DNA from: Serratia quinivorans
GTDB taxonomy: Bacteria > Pseudomonadota > Gammaproteobacteria > Enterobacterales > Enterobacteriaceae
NCBI RefSeq assembly: GCF_946227985.1
Contig: NZ_CAMKGL010000011.1
Span: forward strand, 95,725 to 159,724
Length of the DNA: 64,000 nucleotides
Direction: 5' to 3'
The notes under the pieces were generated by a model. The model saw only the letters and a list, made by a program, of their open reading frames with translations, was not told the origin of the DNA and searched no databases. The position numbers and the translations under genes are program-made. Below, piece by piece: positions 40,292-51,722 of the stretch. Position 1 is the first letter of the stretch, and every line of letters begins with the position of its first letter.

Positions 40292-41833
40292 TTACCAGGA
40301 CTGGGTTTTCTTGAAGGTCTCGAGGATGCCTTTCAGCTTGCCCTCGATCTCATCGTTGAAATTGCCAGTTTGGTTGATGTGGTTCAGCAACTCGGCATGC
40401 TCGCGGTCTGCGTAAGCAACCAGCGCGGCTTCGAAGCTCACGACTTTCGCGACTTCAACGTCGTTCAGGAAGCCACGTTCTGCGGCAAACAGCACCAGAG
40501 ACTGTTGTGCGACGGACATCGGCGCATACTGTTTCTGTTTCAGCAGCTCGGTCACTTTCTGACCGTGGCTCAGCTGTTTGCGGGTCGCATCATCCAGATC
40601 GGAAGCGAACTGAGAGAACGCAGCCAGTTCACGATACTGTGCCAGCGCGGTACGAATACCACCGGACAGTTTTTTCATGATCTTGGTTTGCGCTGCACCG
40701 CCCACACGGGATACGGAGATACCCGGGTTAACTGCCGGACGAATACCGGAGTTAAACAGGTTGGATTCCAGGAAGATCTGACCATCGGTAATCGAGATTA
40801 CGTTGGTCGGAACGAACGCGGAAACGTCACCCGCCTGAGTTTCAATGATCGGCAGAGCAGTCAGTGAACCGGTTTGGCCTTTGACTTCACCTTTGGTGAA
40901 GGCTTCAACGTATTCGGCGTTAACACGCGCAGCACGCTCCAGCAAACGGGAGTGGAGATAGAATACGTCGCCTGGGTAAGCTTCACGACCTGGTGGACGA
41001 CGAAGCAGCAGGGAGATCTGACGGTAAGCAACGGCCTGTTTGGACAGGTCATCATAAACAATCAGCGCATCTTCACCGCGGTCACGGAAATATTCACCCA
41101 TCGCACAACCGGCATATGGCGCCAGATATTGCAATGCAGCGGACTCAGACGCGGTAGCAACCACAACGATGGTGTTTGCCAGTGCGCCGTGCTCTTCCAG
41201 TTTGCGCACCACGTTAGCGATGGTGGACGCTTTCTGGCCGATAGCCACGTAAACACATTTGATGCCGGAATCGCGTTGGTTGATGATCGCATCGATCGCC
41301 AGGGCAGTTTTACCTGTCTGACGGTCACCGATCACCAGCTCACGCTGGCCACGGCCGATTGGGATCATGGCGTCAACAGATTTGTAGCCAGTTTGAACCG
41401 GCTGATCTACGGACTGACGCTCGATAACACCAGGGGCAATAGCTTCAACCGGGGAGAAACCGTCGTTATCAACCGGGCCTTTACCGTCGATAGGTGCGCC
41501 CAGGGTGTTAACTACACGGCCCAGCAGGCCACGGCCAACCGGAACTTCCAGAATACGGCCGGTGCATTTTACCTTCATGCCTTCGGCCAGATCCGCGTAC
41601 GGACCCATGACCACAGCACCTACGGAGTCACGCTCCAGGTTCAATGCGATTGCGTAACGGTTGCCTGGCAGTGCGATCATTTCGCCCTGCATAACTTCGG
41701 CCAGACCGTGTACGCGGATGATCCCGTCACTGACGGAAACAATAGTACCTTCATTGTGAGCTTCGCTCACCACATTGAACTGAGCAATGCGCTGCTTGAT
41801 CAGTTCGCTGATTTCGGTGGAATTCAGTTGCAT
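40292..41833 (-). CDS. atpA: ATP synthase F1 subunit alpha
   Basis: Alpha alternates with beta in F1 and carries non-catalytic nucleotide sites plus the arginine finger. It has 513 residues as in E. coli. The P-loop is [13 protein letters not shown] around 169-181, with [12 protein letters not shown] and SISRVG-like VSRVGGAAQ following. It begins [19 protein letters not shown], 12 bases after atpH. Confidence 0.99.
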
Positions 41834-41845
41834 GCTCCAGTCCCC

Positions 41846-42379
41846 TTAAGACTGCAAGACGTCTGTCAGGCGTTCAAGACGACCGCGAACGCTGCCATCA
41901 ATCACCATATCGCCAGCACGGATAATTACGCCGGCCAGTACAGACTTGTCAATTTTGCAATTCAGCTTAACTTTGCGTGACAGACGTTTTTCCATCGCAG
42001 CGGCAATATTAGCCAGCTGTTTGTCGTTCAGTGCGCTCGCAGAGAGCACGTCGACTTCGACGGTGGATTCCAGCAAAGCGCGCAGTTCGATGAACTGCTG
42101 CAGCACCGCAGGAAGAACCAGTAAACGTCCATTTTCGGCCATTACACGGATAAAGTTCTGGCCATGTTCGTCGAGTTGTTCGCCACATACCGCGATGAAC
42201 GTTCTGGACAGCGTCTCCGGTGCGACAGCACCAGCCAGCAGTTCAGAAATCTGTTCATTGCGAGTGACATCAGCAGCAAACGCCAGCATATCCTGCCAGC
42301 GATCCAAGCTTTGATGCTCAACGGCAAAGTCAAAAGCTGCTTTGGCGTAGGGGCGAGCTACAGTTACAAATTCAGACAT
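41846..42379 (-). CDS. atpH: ATP synthase F1 subunit delta
   Basis: Delta connects the top of F1 to the peripheral stalk b2. The 177 residues begin [22 protein letters not shown] and contain the OSCP-family C-terminal signature region [27 protein letters not shown]. It lies 14 bases after atpF. Confidence 0.98.
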   Translation of the reverse strand: MSEFVTVARPYAKAAFDFAVEHQSLDRWQDMLAFAADVTRNEQISELLAGAVAPETLSRTFIAVCGEQLDEHGQNFIRVMAENGRLLVLPAVLQQFIELRALLESTVEVDVLSASALNDKQLANIAAAMEKRLSRKVKLNCKIDKSVLAGVIIRAGDMVIDGSVRGRLERLTDVLQS

Positions 42380-42393
42380 CAGCCCCTCCCTCC

Positions 42394-42864
42394 TTACAGT
42401 TCAGCGACCAGTTTATCAACGATGTCGCTGTTAGCAGCTTCATCCACGGAACGTTCGATGATCTTCTCGGCGCCGGCAATTGCCAGCATCGCGACTTGCT
42501 TACGCAACTCTTCACGAGCGCGCTTACGTTCGGCTTCGATCTCAGCCTGAGCCTGCGCCACGATTTTGTTACGTTCCTGCTCGGCTTCGGCTTTCGCTTC
42601 ATCCATGATCTGAGCTTTGCGTTTGTTTGCTTGCTCGATGATCACCTGAGCTTCTGCCTTGGCAGTTTTCAGCTGGTCGATCGCATTGGCTTGCGCTAAG
42701 TCCAAATCTTTTTTGGCACGTTCTGCAGAAGCGAGACCGTCAGCAATTTCTCCCTGACGCTTCTCGATGGCTGCCATGATCGGCGGCCATACGTACTTCA
42801 TGCAGAACCAGACAAACAGAACGAACGCGATGGCCTGGCCGAGGATTGTTGCGTTAAGATTCAC
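42394..42864 (-). CDS. atpF: ATP synthase Fo subunit b
   Basis: Subunit b forms the dimeric peripheral stalk. The 156 residues have one N-terminal membrane helix (about 5-24, [21 protein letters not shown]) followed by a long, charged coiled-coil rich in Ala, Glu, Lys and Arg. It sits between atpE and atpH. Confidence 0.98.
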   Translation of the reverse strand: MNLNATILGQAIAFVLFVWFCMKYVWPPIMAAIEKRQGEIADGLASAERAKKDLDLAQANAIDQLKTAKAEAQVIIEQANKRKAQIMDEAKAEAEQERNKIVAQAQAEIEAERKRAREELRKQVAMLAIAGAEKIIERSVDEAANSDIVDKLVAEL

Positions 42865-42921
42865 AGCACAATGCCTCTTTAAAAGTTAATAGTGTGGTTT
42901 CAGTGTAGAGAAAATCTCTAC

Positions 42922-43179
<258 letters not shown>

Positions 43180-43210
43180 TCAGTTTAAAAGTACAAGTGT
43201 TTTAAGAAAA

Positions 43211-44436
<1,226 letters not shown>

Positions 44437-45076
44437 GACGTTTGTTCTCTCCGTACCCCTGAGGAGGTATGCTGAGTGACGTATAAAACTGTCTTTACTG
44501 CTCTGAGTCAAGCAGCAAAAAACGAGCAAATTATACGGGGCATACCAACGAATTCAATCGATAAGTAGCGAAAAGGTGAACAATTATTTAAATTCCCCCA
44601 TTTCAGGCTATTTTCACAAGAAAACGGTCGGAATAATAGGGCTCATTTAATTGTCTGATTATTCCAGTGTTACAGTAAGAAACGTGTAGTTGCTCACAAT
44701 AATACCTATTTCTGATTTATAGCCCACGGCCAGCCAAAGCGTCTTTAGCAAATCGGGCGATCAAAAAGATATTATAAATCAGAATATTACAAGTTAACTG
44801 TTCAAAAACAATCCGTCTACCCGCTAAAAACCTTTTATTGACAGCTTCAGGGATAATATTCCAACAGCTAATTAACATTAGCAGCAAAGCAAGATCCTTC
44901 ACTTATGGTTGCTAACGCAACTATTACGACCTGCAATTACCCTATTGTCGCCAATCGGTGGCTATTTTGGTGTTAATAAAAAGTAAATTAACTAAAAAAA
45001 CCACCTATTGATTAGCCTGCTTACTTTAACCACTGGCACTATCTTTTAATTCGCGCTTACTTGATCAAAAACAAAC
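44437..45076. other. atp promoter region; 640-base gene-free gap between atpI and rsmG
   Basis: The atpI-proximal part holds the atp promoter (44530-44557). The rest (44560-45060) is clearly more AT-rich than its surroundings. A 61-codon reading frame at 44717-44902 (minus) was considered and not accepted. No terminator or repeat was recognised. E. coli also has a long gap here. Confidence 0.6.
44530..44557 (-). promoter_or_regulatory. atp operon promoter
   Basis: On the minus strand TTGAAT (44552-44557) and TATAAT (44530-44535) are spaced by 16 bp, upstream of atpI by about 95 bases. Confidence 0.7.
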
Positions 45077-45697
45077 TCAGTTTGCCTTAAGGATCACCAG
45101 ATGGCGTTCACCTTCGAGTTCAGGTACCTGCAGACGTACTACCGATTCCAACTCGATGCCTTCCGGCAACTGCGTCAGCTCTTCGTCTGGGCGCACCCCT
45201 TTCAACGCGTAGAAACGCCCCTGCCCTTTTGCCGGCAAGTGATGACACCAGGACAGCATATCCTGCAGTGAGGCGAAGGCGCGGCTGATGACGCCGTCAA
45301 ACGGCGGCTCCGCAGGAAACGCCTCAACGCGGCTCTGAACCGGCTCAACGTTGGTCAACCCCAGTTCATGCTGCACCTGACGCAGGAAGCGCACACGCTT
45401 ACCCAGGCTGTCCAGCAAGGTAAAATGGGAATCAGGGCGAACAATTGCCAGCGGAATGCCTGGCAAGCCGGGGCCGGTGCCCACGTCGATAAAACGCTTA
45501 CCCTGCAGATGCGGGTTAACTACGATGCTGTCGAGAATATGGCGAACCAGCATTTGCTGCGGATCGCGCACCGAAGTGAGGTTATACGCCTTGTTCCACT
45601 TATCCAGCATGCCGACATAGCCCAGCAACTGCTGTTTTTGCCGATCGGGAAGCGTAATGCCTGCCGCTTTGAGCAACGAATCTAATTTTTTCTGCAC
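45077..45697 (-). CDS. rsmG: 16S rRNA (guanine(527)-N7)-methyltransferase
   Basis: RsmG (GidB) methylates G527 of 16S rRNA with S-adenosylmethionine. The 206 residues contain the SAM-binding [18 protein letters not shown] at about 71-88, [15 protein letters not shown] and the conserved SRAFASL. The start is a GTG at 45697 with AAGGA six bases upstream. It follows mnmG by 137 bases, as in the gidAB order. Confidence 0.97.
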   Translation of the reverse strand: MQKKLDSLLKAAGITLPDRQKQQLLGYVGMLDKWNKAYNLTSVRDPQQMLVRHILDSIVVNPHLQGKRFIDVGTGPGLPGIPLAIVRPDSHFTLLDSLGKRVRFLRQVQHELGLTNVEPVQSRVEAFPAEPPFDGVISRAFASLQDMLSWCHHLPAKGQGRFYALKGVRPDEELTQLPEGIELESVVRLQVPELEGERHLVILKAN

Positions 45698-45786
45698 AAT
45701 GAGTCCTTAGACTGGCGCACAACGGCAAGCCAGGTAGGGGCTGCCCAAGAAGGTGACCATAATAATTCAGGCCAGAAACGATGTCA

Positions 45787-45821
45787 GCGGCCGTTTGCTG
45801 ATCAAATAATCAAACGGCCGC
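45787..45821 (-). other. Intercistronic hairpin between mnmG and rsmG
   Basis: A perfect 11-bp stem (GCGGCCGTTTG / CAAACGGCCGC) with a 13-base loop follows the mnmG stop by 13 bases. There is no T-run, so it may limit read-through or protect the upstream message rather than terminate. Confidence 0.65.
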
Positions 45822-45834
45822 CTAAAAACAGGAT

Positions 45835-47724
45835 TTATGCGCTGCGGCGGAGCAGCCCCTGCTTTTTCAACCAAATAAGTAGAATTGAGATCGCCGCCGG
45901 CGTAATGCCTGAAATGCGGGAAGCCTGGCCGATAGAATTCGGCTTGTGGTCATTCAACTTGGCGATCACTTCATTCGACAGGCCGGAAACCTGCTGGTAA
46001 TCAAGATCCAACGGCAGCACGGTGTTTTCATTGCGCTGCTGTTTTTCGATCTCTTCCTGCTGACGAGCAATATAACCTTCGTATTTTACCTGGATCTCAA
46101 CCTGCTCGGCTGCCTGGGTATCGGCCAGCGGCGGCGCAAATGCCGCGACGGAGGTCAATTGCGTGTAATCCATTTCCGGGCGGCGCAGCAGTTCTTCACC
46201 GTTGGCTTCACGCGACAGCGGTGCTTTCAGCAGCGCGTTCACCTGCTCGACGTTTTCGGCGTGCGGGTGCATCCAGATGTCGCGCAAGCGCTGACGCTCC
46301 TGTTCGATGTGCTCGAGTTTTTCGCTAAAGCGAGCCCAGCGGGCATCGTCCACCAGGCCCAGTTCACGGCCCTTTTCCGTCAGACGCAGATCGGCATTGT
46401 CTTCACGTAACATCAGGCGGTATTCGGCACGTGAAGTAAACATGCGGTACGGCTCTTTGGTACCCAGGGTGCTGAGGTCGTCCACCAGCACGCCCAGATA
46501 AGCCTGATCGCGGCGTGGCGACCAGCCTTCGTCTTCATTGGCGTAGCGTCCGGCATTCAGGCCGGCCAACAGGCCTTGCGCTGCAGCCTCTTCGTAACCG
46601 GTGGTGCCGTTGATCTGGCCGGCGAAGAACAGGCCCTGAATAAATTTGCTTTCCAGTGTCGGCTTCAAATCACGAGGATCGAAGAAATCATATTCGATGG
46701 CATAGCCAGGTCGAATGATTCGGGCATTCTGCATGCCTTCCATCGAACGAACAATCTGCATCTGTACGTCAAACGGCAGGCTGGTGGAGATGCCGTTTGG
46801 ATAAATTTCATTGCTGGTCAGGCCTTCCGGCTCGAGGAAGATCTGGTGTGCGTTACGATCGGCAAAACGCATCACCTTATCTTCGATCGACGGGCAGTAA
46901 CGCGGGCCGATCCCTTCGATGATCCCGGCATACATCGGGCTGCGATCGAGGTTATTACGGATCACATCATGGGTTTTTTCATTGGTATAGGTGATGTAAC
47001 ACGCCATTTGCTCAGGGTGTTGCCCGGCGTTGCCCATGAACGAGAACACCGGGATCGGTGTATCACCGTGTTGAGGTGCCAATACGCTGAAATCTATGCT
47101 GCGGGCATCGATACGCGGCGGTGTGCCGGTTTTCAGTCGGTTGACACGCAAAGGCAATTCACGCAGTCGCTGTGACAGTGAGATCGACGGCGGATCTCCG
47201 GCACGGCCACCGCTGTAGTTCTCCAGACCAATGTGGATCTTGCCGTCCAGGAAGGTCCCTACGGTCAGTACCACCGCTTTGGCGCGGAATTTCAGCCCCA
47301 TTTGGGTCACAGCACCGACAACGCGATCGTTTTCCACGATCAGATCTTCGACCGGTTGCTGGAAGATCATCAGATTGGGCTGGTTCTCCAGGGCAGTACG
47401 TACCGCTTGGCGATACAGTACTCGGTCAGCCTGAGCTCGGGTGGCTCGTACCGCAGGGCCTTTGCTGGCGTTTAGTATCCTAAACTGGATACCCGCATGG
47501 TCGATCGCCGTGGCCATCAGGCCGCCAAGTGCATCAATTTCCTTAACCAGATGCCCTTTACCAATACCGCCAATCGCCGGGTTGCAAGACATTTGCCCCA
47601 GCGTATCGATATTGTGAGTCAGTAATAAAGTCTGACGTCCCATACGTGCCGCAGCCATAGCGGCTTCGGTACCGGCATGGCCACCACCGATGATGATGAC
47701 GTCAAATTGCTCTGGATAAAACAT
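45835..47724 (-). CDS. mnmG: tRNA uridine-5-carboxymethylaminomethyl(34) synthesis enzyme MnmG
   Basis: MnmG (GidA) is the FAD- and NADH-binding partner of MnmE in wobble-uridine modification. It has 629 residues as in E. coli. The FAD motif is [19 protein letters not shown] near the N terminus, with [22 protein letters not shown] and the helical C-terminal tRNA-binding domain ending [28 protein letters not shown]. It lies directly left of oriC and its transcription toward the left affects origin activity in E. coli. Confidence 0.99.
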   Translation of the reverse strand: MFYPEQFDVIIIGGGHAGTEAAMAAARMGRQTLLLTHNIDTLGQMSCNPAIGGIGKGHLVKEIDALGGLMATAIDHAGIQFRILNASKGPAVRATRAQADRVLYRQAVRTALENQPNLMIFQQPVEDLIVENDRVVGAVTQMGLKFRAKAVVLTVGTFLDGKIHIGLENYSGGRAGDPPSISLSQRLRELPLRVNRLKTGTPPRIDARSIDFSVLAPQHGDTPIPVFSFMGNAGQHPEQMACYITYTNEKTHDVIRNNLDRSPMYAGIIEGIGPRYCPSIEDKVMRFADRNAHQIFLEPEGLTSNEIYPNGISTSLPFDVQMQIVRSMEGMQNARIIRPGYAIEYDFFDPRDLKPTLESKFIQGLFFAGQINGTTGYEEAAAQGLLAGLNAGRYANEDEGWSPRRDQAYLGVLVDDLSTLGTKEPYRMFTSRAEYRLMLREDNADLRLTEKGRELGLVDDARWARFSEKLEHIEQERQRLRDIWMHPHAENVEQVNALLKAPLSREANGEELLRRPEMDYTQLTSVAAFAPPLADTQAAEQVEIQVKYEGYIARQQEEIEKQQRNENTVLPLDLDYQQVSGLSNEVIAKLNDHKPNSIGQASRISGITPAAISILLIWLKKQGLLRRSA

Positions 47725-48105
47725 GGAACTGCACCTCGTCGTATTGCGAACGATCGTTGTTTGCCCTGGGGTGGAGGATTCTACTCAAGTTTAGTCGATC
47801 GACCAAGTGGTCAGGATCCTTGAGTAATTAAAAGAAGATCTTTTTATTTAAAGATCTCTTTATTAGATCTCTTATTAGGATCGCGATCTTCTGTGGATAA
47901 GTGATTATTCGCGATTGAGATCAGCTAATTAAGGAGGATCGTTAGCTGTGAATGATCGGTGATCCTATGGCTTATAAGCTGGGATCTAAATGGCATGTTA
48001 TGCACAGGACAAAAAGCGACCTAAGGTTGTTATTGGGATAACTACCGGTTTTACCCTGCTTTTAAGCATAGTTATCCACAATCGTTCGGGTGATCTTTGA
48101 ACAAA
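47725..48105. other. Gene-free mnmG-mioC spacer containing oriC
   Basis: The 381 bases hold the mnmG promoter region (about 47725-47800, including the palindrome AACGATCGTT) and oriC. No gene was seen. Confidence 0.85.
47815..48085. other. Chromosomal replication origin oriC
   Basis: The segment begins GGATCC and matches the remembered E. coli oriC layout. Three AT-rich 13-mers stand at 47838-47850, 47854-47866 and 47867-47879 (GATCTTTTTATTT, GATCTCTTTATTA, GATCTCTTATTAG). DnaA boxes lie at 47892-47900 (R1, TGTGGATAA), 47998-48006 (R2-like, TTATGCACA), 48033-48041 (R3-like, TTGGGATAA) and 48072-48080 (R4, TTATCCACA). Eleven GATC sites fall inside, as expected for SeqA control. DnaA unwinds the 13-mers and loads DnaB here. 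Confidence 0.96.
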
Positions 48106-48546
48106 TTAGAGTAAATTAATCCAATTTTTCACCCATTCCTCAGCTGGATCCTCAGGAATTTCGTGTTCAGTCACGTCGATCTCGAGCCGATCGCCGATCC
48201 TTTTTGCTCCACGAGCGATCAGAAGATCGTCGATCCGCTGGATCGCGCCACAGAAAGTATCGTATTCAGAGCTGCCCAAACCGACTGCGCCGAACTGCAC
48301 CTGAGACAAGTCAGGAAGCTGTTCTTCTATTTGTTCCAGCAGCGGTTGCAGGTTATCCGGTAAATCCCCGGCGCCATGGGTCGAAGACACCACCAGCCAG
48401 CGTCCGGACAGGGTCAGTTCATCCAATTCAGGGCCGTGCAGCGTCTCGGTAGTAAAGCCTGCGGCCTCCAGCTTTTCAGCCAGGTGCTCGGCTACGTACT
48501 CGGCACTGCCAAGCGTACTGCCACTGATCAGAGTAATGTCTGCCAT
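48106..48546 (-). CDS. mioC: FMN-binding protein MioC (flavodoxin-like)
   Basis: MioC is a short-chain flavodoxin, implicated in biotin synthase electron transfer in vitro. The 146 residues start MADITLISGSTLGSAEYVAEHLAE, whose SGSTLGSAE is the FMN phosphate loop, with STHGAGDLPDN as the second FMN-binding loop and GLGSSEYDTFCGA as the third. It is transcribed toward oriC; in E. coli this transcription is repressed by DnaA and ceases before initiation. Confidence 0.97.
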   Translation of the reverse strand: MADITLISGSTLGSAEYVAEHLAEKLEAAGFTTETLHGPELDELTLSGRWLVVSSTHGAGDLPDNLQPLLEQIEEQLPDLSQVQFGAVGLGSSEYDTFCGAIQRIDDLLIARGAKRIGDRLEIDVTEHEIPEDPAEEWVKNWINLL

Positions 48547-48555
48547 GAAATGAAT

Positions 48556-48621
48556 GATCCCAGCCTTCTCAAAGTGGCAGCATTGTACGCTGTGAATCGG
48601 CTGGGATCTACCTGTGGATAA
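48556..48621 (-). promoter_or_regulatory. mioC promoter with DnaA box and 10-bp inverted repeat
   Basis: A perfect DnaA box (TGTGGATAA, 48613-48621) lies upstream of mioC, as in E. coli where DnaA represses mioC. GATCCCAGCC (48556-48565) and GGCTGGGATC (48599-48608) form a perfect inverted repeat around a likely -10 TACAAT on the minus strand. The -35 is weak. Confidence 0.75.
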
Positions 48622-48643
48622 TATGGGTATAGTAAATAGTTGG

Positions 48644-49105
48644 CTAGGGGGTGATGGTACGCATGATGGGGTTCTGCAGCGAGATCAGGGTTTCCGTAGA
48701 CTGGATCTCGTCTATCGTCTGGATCTTGTTGATAAGTACTTGTTGCAGCGCATCTATCGAGCGGCACATTACTTTGATAAACACGCTGTAGTGGCCGGTG
48801 GTGTAATAGGCCTCAACCACCTCCTCCAGACTTTCGAGCTTTTTCAATGCGGAAGGATAGTCTTTGGCACTCTTTAATATAATGCCGATAAAACAGCAGA
48901 CGTCGTAACCCAGGCGTTTGGGGTTCACGTCTACCCGTGCACCGGTGATGATACCGGCCTGTTTCATCTTCTCCACTCGTACATGAATGGTGCCGGGGCT
49001 GACGGCAAAGTTCTTCGCCAGTTCGGCATAAGGCGTGCGCGCGTTTTCCATCAAGGCATTAAGGATGCCGCGATCGAGATTATCGATCTGATAATTTTCA
49101 GCCAT
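48644..49105 (-). CDS. asnC: Transcriptional regulator AsnC (Lrp/AsnC family)
   Basis: AsnC activates asnA and represses itself, with asparagine as effector. The 153 residues have an N-terminal helix-turn-helix (DRGILNALMENARTPYAELAKNFAVSPGTIHVRVEKMKQ) and a C-terminal RAM ligand domain. It is divergent from asnA across a 155-base control region and precedes mioC in the same direction. Confidence 0.98.
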   Translation of the reverse strand: MAENYQIDNLDRGILNALMENARTPYAELAKNFAVSPGTIHVRVEKMKQAGIITGARVDVNPKRLGYDVCCFIGIILKSAKDYPSALKKLESLEEVVEAYYTTGHYSVFIKVMCRSIDALQQVLINKIQTIDEIQSTETLISLQNPIMRTITP

Positions 49106-49260
49106 TTAATCCCCCACTAATTGCTGATTGTTGAATTATTACCGCATAAAAATGAACGATTAAAAGTGAAAAGGCAATATTGATTAGCGGATATTGAATT
49201 GTAGTGCCGTTCTGTTGCTTAATCGTTGGCAACAGAGACAGGTTTATAAGAGATACGGCA

Positions 49261-50253
49261 ATGAAAAAACAATTTATTCAAAAACAACAACAAATCAGCC
49301 TGGTTAAATCCTTTTTCTCCCGCCAGTTGGAACAACAGCTTGGCCTGATCGAAGTGCAGGCACCGATCCTCAGCCGTTTGGGCGACGGTACCCAGGACAA
49401 CCTGTCCGGTAGCGAGAAAGCGGTACAGGTTAAGGTGAAAACCCTGCCGGACGCCACCTTCGAAGTGGTGCACTCGCTGGCCAAATGGAAGCGTAAAACG
49501 CTGGGTAGCTATGACTTTGGTGCTGGTGAAGGCCTGTATACCCATATGAAAGCACTGCGTCCGGACGAAGATCGTCTGAGCGCCATCCATTCTGTCTACG
49601 TTGATCAATGGGACTGGGAGCGGGTGATGGGCGATGGCGAACGCAGCCAGGATTACCTCGAAAGCACCGTGCGCAGCATTTATGCGGCGATTAAGGCTAC
49701 CGAAGGGGAAGTGAGTCGCGAATATGGCTTAACGCCGTTCCTGCCGGAGCAAATCCATTTTGTGCACAGCGAAACCCTGCTGCAACGCTACCCTGAACTG
49801 GATGCCAAAGGCCGTGAGCGGGCGATTGCCAAAGAGCTGGGCGCGGTATTCCTGATGGGTATTGGTGGCAAATTGTCGCACGGCAAATCACACGATGTGC
49901 GTGCGCCGGATTATGATGACTGGACTACGCCGGCAGCTGAAGGGCTGGCCGGCCTGAACGGTGACATCCTGGTATGGAACCCGGTGCTGCAGGACGCCTT
50001 CGAACTTTCTTCTATGGGGATCCGCGTTGACGCCAGCGCGCTGAAACGCCAATTGGCACAGACCGGTGATGAAGATCGCCTGGCGCTGGAATGGCATCAG
50101 TCACTGCTGCGCGGCGAGATGCCACAAACCATCGGTGGCGGTATCGGTCAGTCGCGCCTGGTGATGCTATTGCTGCAACTGTCGCACATCGGGCAGGTAC
50201 AGTGCGGCGTGTGGTCACCTCAGGTACGTGAGGCGGTAGAAGGGCTGCTGTAA
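49261..50253 (+). CDS. asnA: Aspartate--ammonia ligase (asparagine synthetase A)
   Basis: AsnA makes asparagine from aspartate, ammonia and ATP. The 330 residues equal E. coli; the fold resembles class II aminoacyl-tRNA synthetase cores, with [18 protein letters not shown] near the N terminus and [16 protein letters not shown] at the C terminus. The ATG at 49261 ([11 protein letters not shown]) has AGAGA-rich sequence upstream; an extension to 49204 is not homologous. Convergent with viaA, three bases apart. Confidence 0.98.
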   Translation: MKKQFIQKQQQISLVKSFFSRQLEQQLGLIEVQAPILSRLGDGTQDNLSGSEKAVQVKVKTLPDATFEVVHSLAKWKRKTLGSYDFGAGEGLYTHMKALRPDEDRLSAIHSVYVDQWDWERVMGDGERSQDYLESTVRSIYAAIKATEGEVSREYGLTPFLPEQIHFVHSETLLQRYPELDAKGRERAIAKELGAVFLMGIGGKLSHGKSHDVRAPDYDDWTTPAAEGLAGLNGDILVWNPVLQDAFELSSMGIRVDASALKRQLAQTGDEDRLALEWHQSLLRGEMPQTIGGGIGQSRLVMLLLQLSHIGQVQCGVWSPQVREAVEGLL

Positions 50254-50256
50254 TAC

Positions 50257-51720
50257 TCAGCGCCGCCAGCGGCGCATTAAGCGGCTTTTTAACCCGGTAT
50301 CAAAGCGCCAGATATGATCGAAAATGCGCATGATACCGGGCTTGCCGTAGTTGGACATCGCCACTGCGTGGAAACGCTGCTGGTGGTTTTGCTGCTGTTG
50401 TTTAACCTTCTTTATTATCTCTTCCGGCAATCGCTGGGCAATAAAGTCAGAAATGATCACTGCGTCGGCGTCGAACCAGCCGCTTTCCGTCATTTTGCTC
50501 AACGTGGCATTCAGGCAGGCCGCCAGATCGGTACCGCCGCGAAAATGCTGGCCGAGAAAGCGCACCGCCTGCTCAATACCGCTGGCGGCAGTCAGTTCGT
50601 AATGTACGATCTGGTTGGCGAACAGCATGATGTAGCAGCGGCGGTTATCCGCCAGCGCAATGCGCAACAGCGCCAGACAGAAAGCCTTGGCGCACTGCTC
50701 GTTAAAACCGCCCATCGACCCTGAAGTATCCACACAGACAATAAACGGCCCGCGAGGTTGTTGATCCTGCTGCTGGTGAGTGACCTGGCGGATATGGATC
50801 TGTTCCTGCCAGACATCGCCCTGCAGACGATAACTCAATAGCCGTTTTTCCAGCAGGCGGCGGTAAAACTCAAATTCCAGCTCTTCAATGCCCAGCGTGA
50901 CCAACTCGGGCGGCAGCAGGCGCAGAATATCGTCGCTCTGGTGAATGCCGCTGACCTCTTCCGGCAGCGTTGCCGGTACCTGCACCATTACGCGGAACGG
51001 TTCCGGCAACGCGTCCTGCTGTTGCACCGCCTTGGCCTGATAGCTGCGTCCCAACTGCTGCGCCAGCTTTTTCAGTTCTGGTTGCTGCTGCAAGAAATTA
51101 CCGTATTCCACCAGCCGTTGATAATCACCCCGTTGCAGATGGCCTTTACTCATATCCCACAGCCGCCCGGCAGCGGTGTCGTTTTCCGACAGCAGCGGCT
51201 CCAGTGCACCACTCAGCGCCAGACGTTCCTGCAGCTCCGCCATCAGCTGTTCGCGTTCCTGTTCCAGCAATTGGTGATGCATCATGGTGGCCTGCAGCGT
51301 CAGGCTGATACGCCAGCGCTGCAGAAACAGGGTTTGGAAGCTGTCATCCAGTGGATGGTTGGGCAGATCGGCGGCGTCCACCAGTGAGCGCGCCTGCTCA
51401 TAAAAGGGAGAAACCAGCTGCCGCAGCAGATCCAGGGTGTCATTAAGGTTATGGAAGAACTGGGTATTGTTCTCTAGCTGGCACTGTTGATAACGATAGA
51501 ATTCCTGTGCCAGCGCGGGCGGCACCATGGCTTCATGCAGGCGTTCTTTCAGCTGTAGCTTCCAGCGCGGCAGGTCGCGATCCAGCGCCCGGCGGATCGC
51601 CGGAAACTTTTTGAAGAAAATCGACAGCTGCGGTGCCGCCAGCATGCCGATGATCATCTCCTCGATCAGCTCACCTTCGGTGATCGCCAGCAGCAGATCG
51701 AGAGTTTCCAGGCTGAGCAT
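50257..51720 (-). CDS. viaA: Regulatory protein ViaA (VWA domain)
   Basis: ViaA stimulates the RavA ATPase; the pair influences respiratory complexes and aminoglycoside sensitivity under anaerobiosis. The 487 residues have a mostly helical N-terminal half and a C-terminal von Willebrand A domain with an intact MIDAS motif DTSGSMGG and RGGTDLAAC. The length is close to the 483 in E. coli. It begins two bases after the ravA stop, so the two are co-translated. Confidence 0.95.
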   Translation of the reverse strand: MLSLETLDLLLAITEGELIEEMIIGMLAAPQLSIFFKKFPAIRRALDRDLPRWKLQLKERLHEAMVPPALAQEFYRYQQCQLENNTQFFHNLNDTLDLLRQLVSPFYEQARSLVDAADLPNHPLDDSFQTLFLQRWRISLTLQATMMHHQLLEQEREQLMAELQERLALSGALEPLLSENDTAAGRLWDMSKGHLQRGDYQRLVEYGNFLQQQPELKKLAQQLGRSYQAKAVQQQDALPEPFRVMVQVPATLPEEVSGIHQSDDILRLLPPELVTLGIEELEFEFYRRLLEKRLLSYRLQGDVWQEQIHIRQVTHQQQDQQPRGPFIVCVDTSGSMGGFNEQCAKAFCLALLRIALADNRRCYIMLFANQIVHYELTAASGIEQAVRFLGQHFRGGTDLAACLNATLSKMTESGWFDADAVIISDFIAQRLPEEIIKKVKQQQQNHQQRFHAVAMSNYGKPGIMRIFDHIWRFDTGLKSRLMRRWRR

Positions 51721-51722
51721 AA

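Noticed and set aside
40874..41980. 368-codon plus-strand frame opposite atpA/atpH
   Set aside because: Antisense shadow crossing two ATP synthase genes.
44717..44902. 61-codon minus-strand frame in the atpI-rsmG gap
   Set aside because: No clear ribosome-binding site, AT-rich composition that yields hydrophobic residues by chance, and no recognised relative. A small protein cannot be fully excluded.
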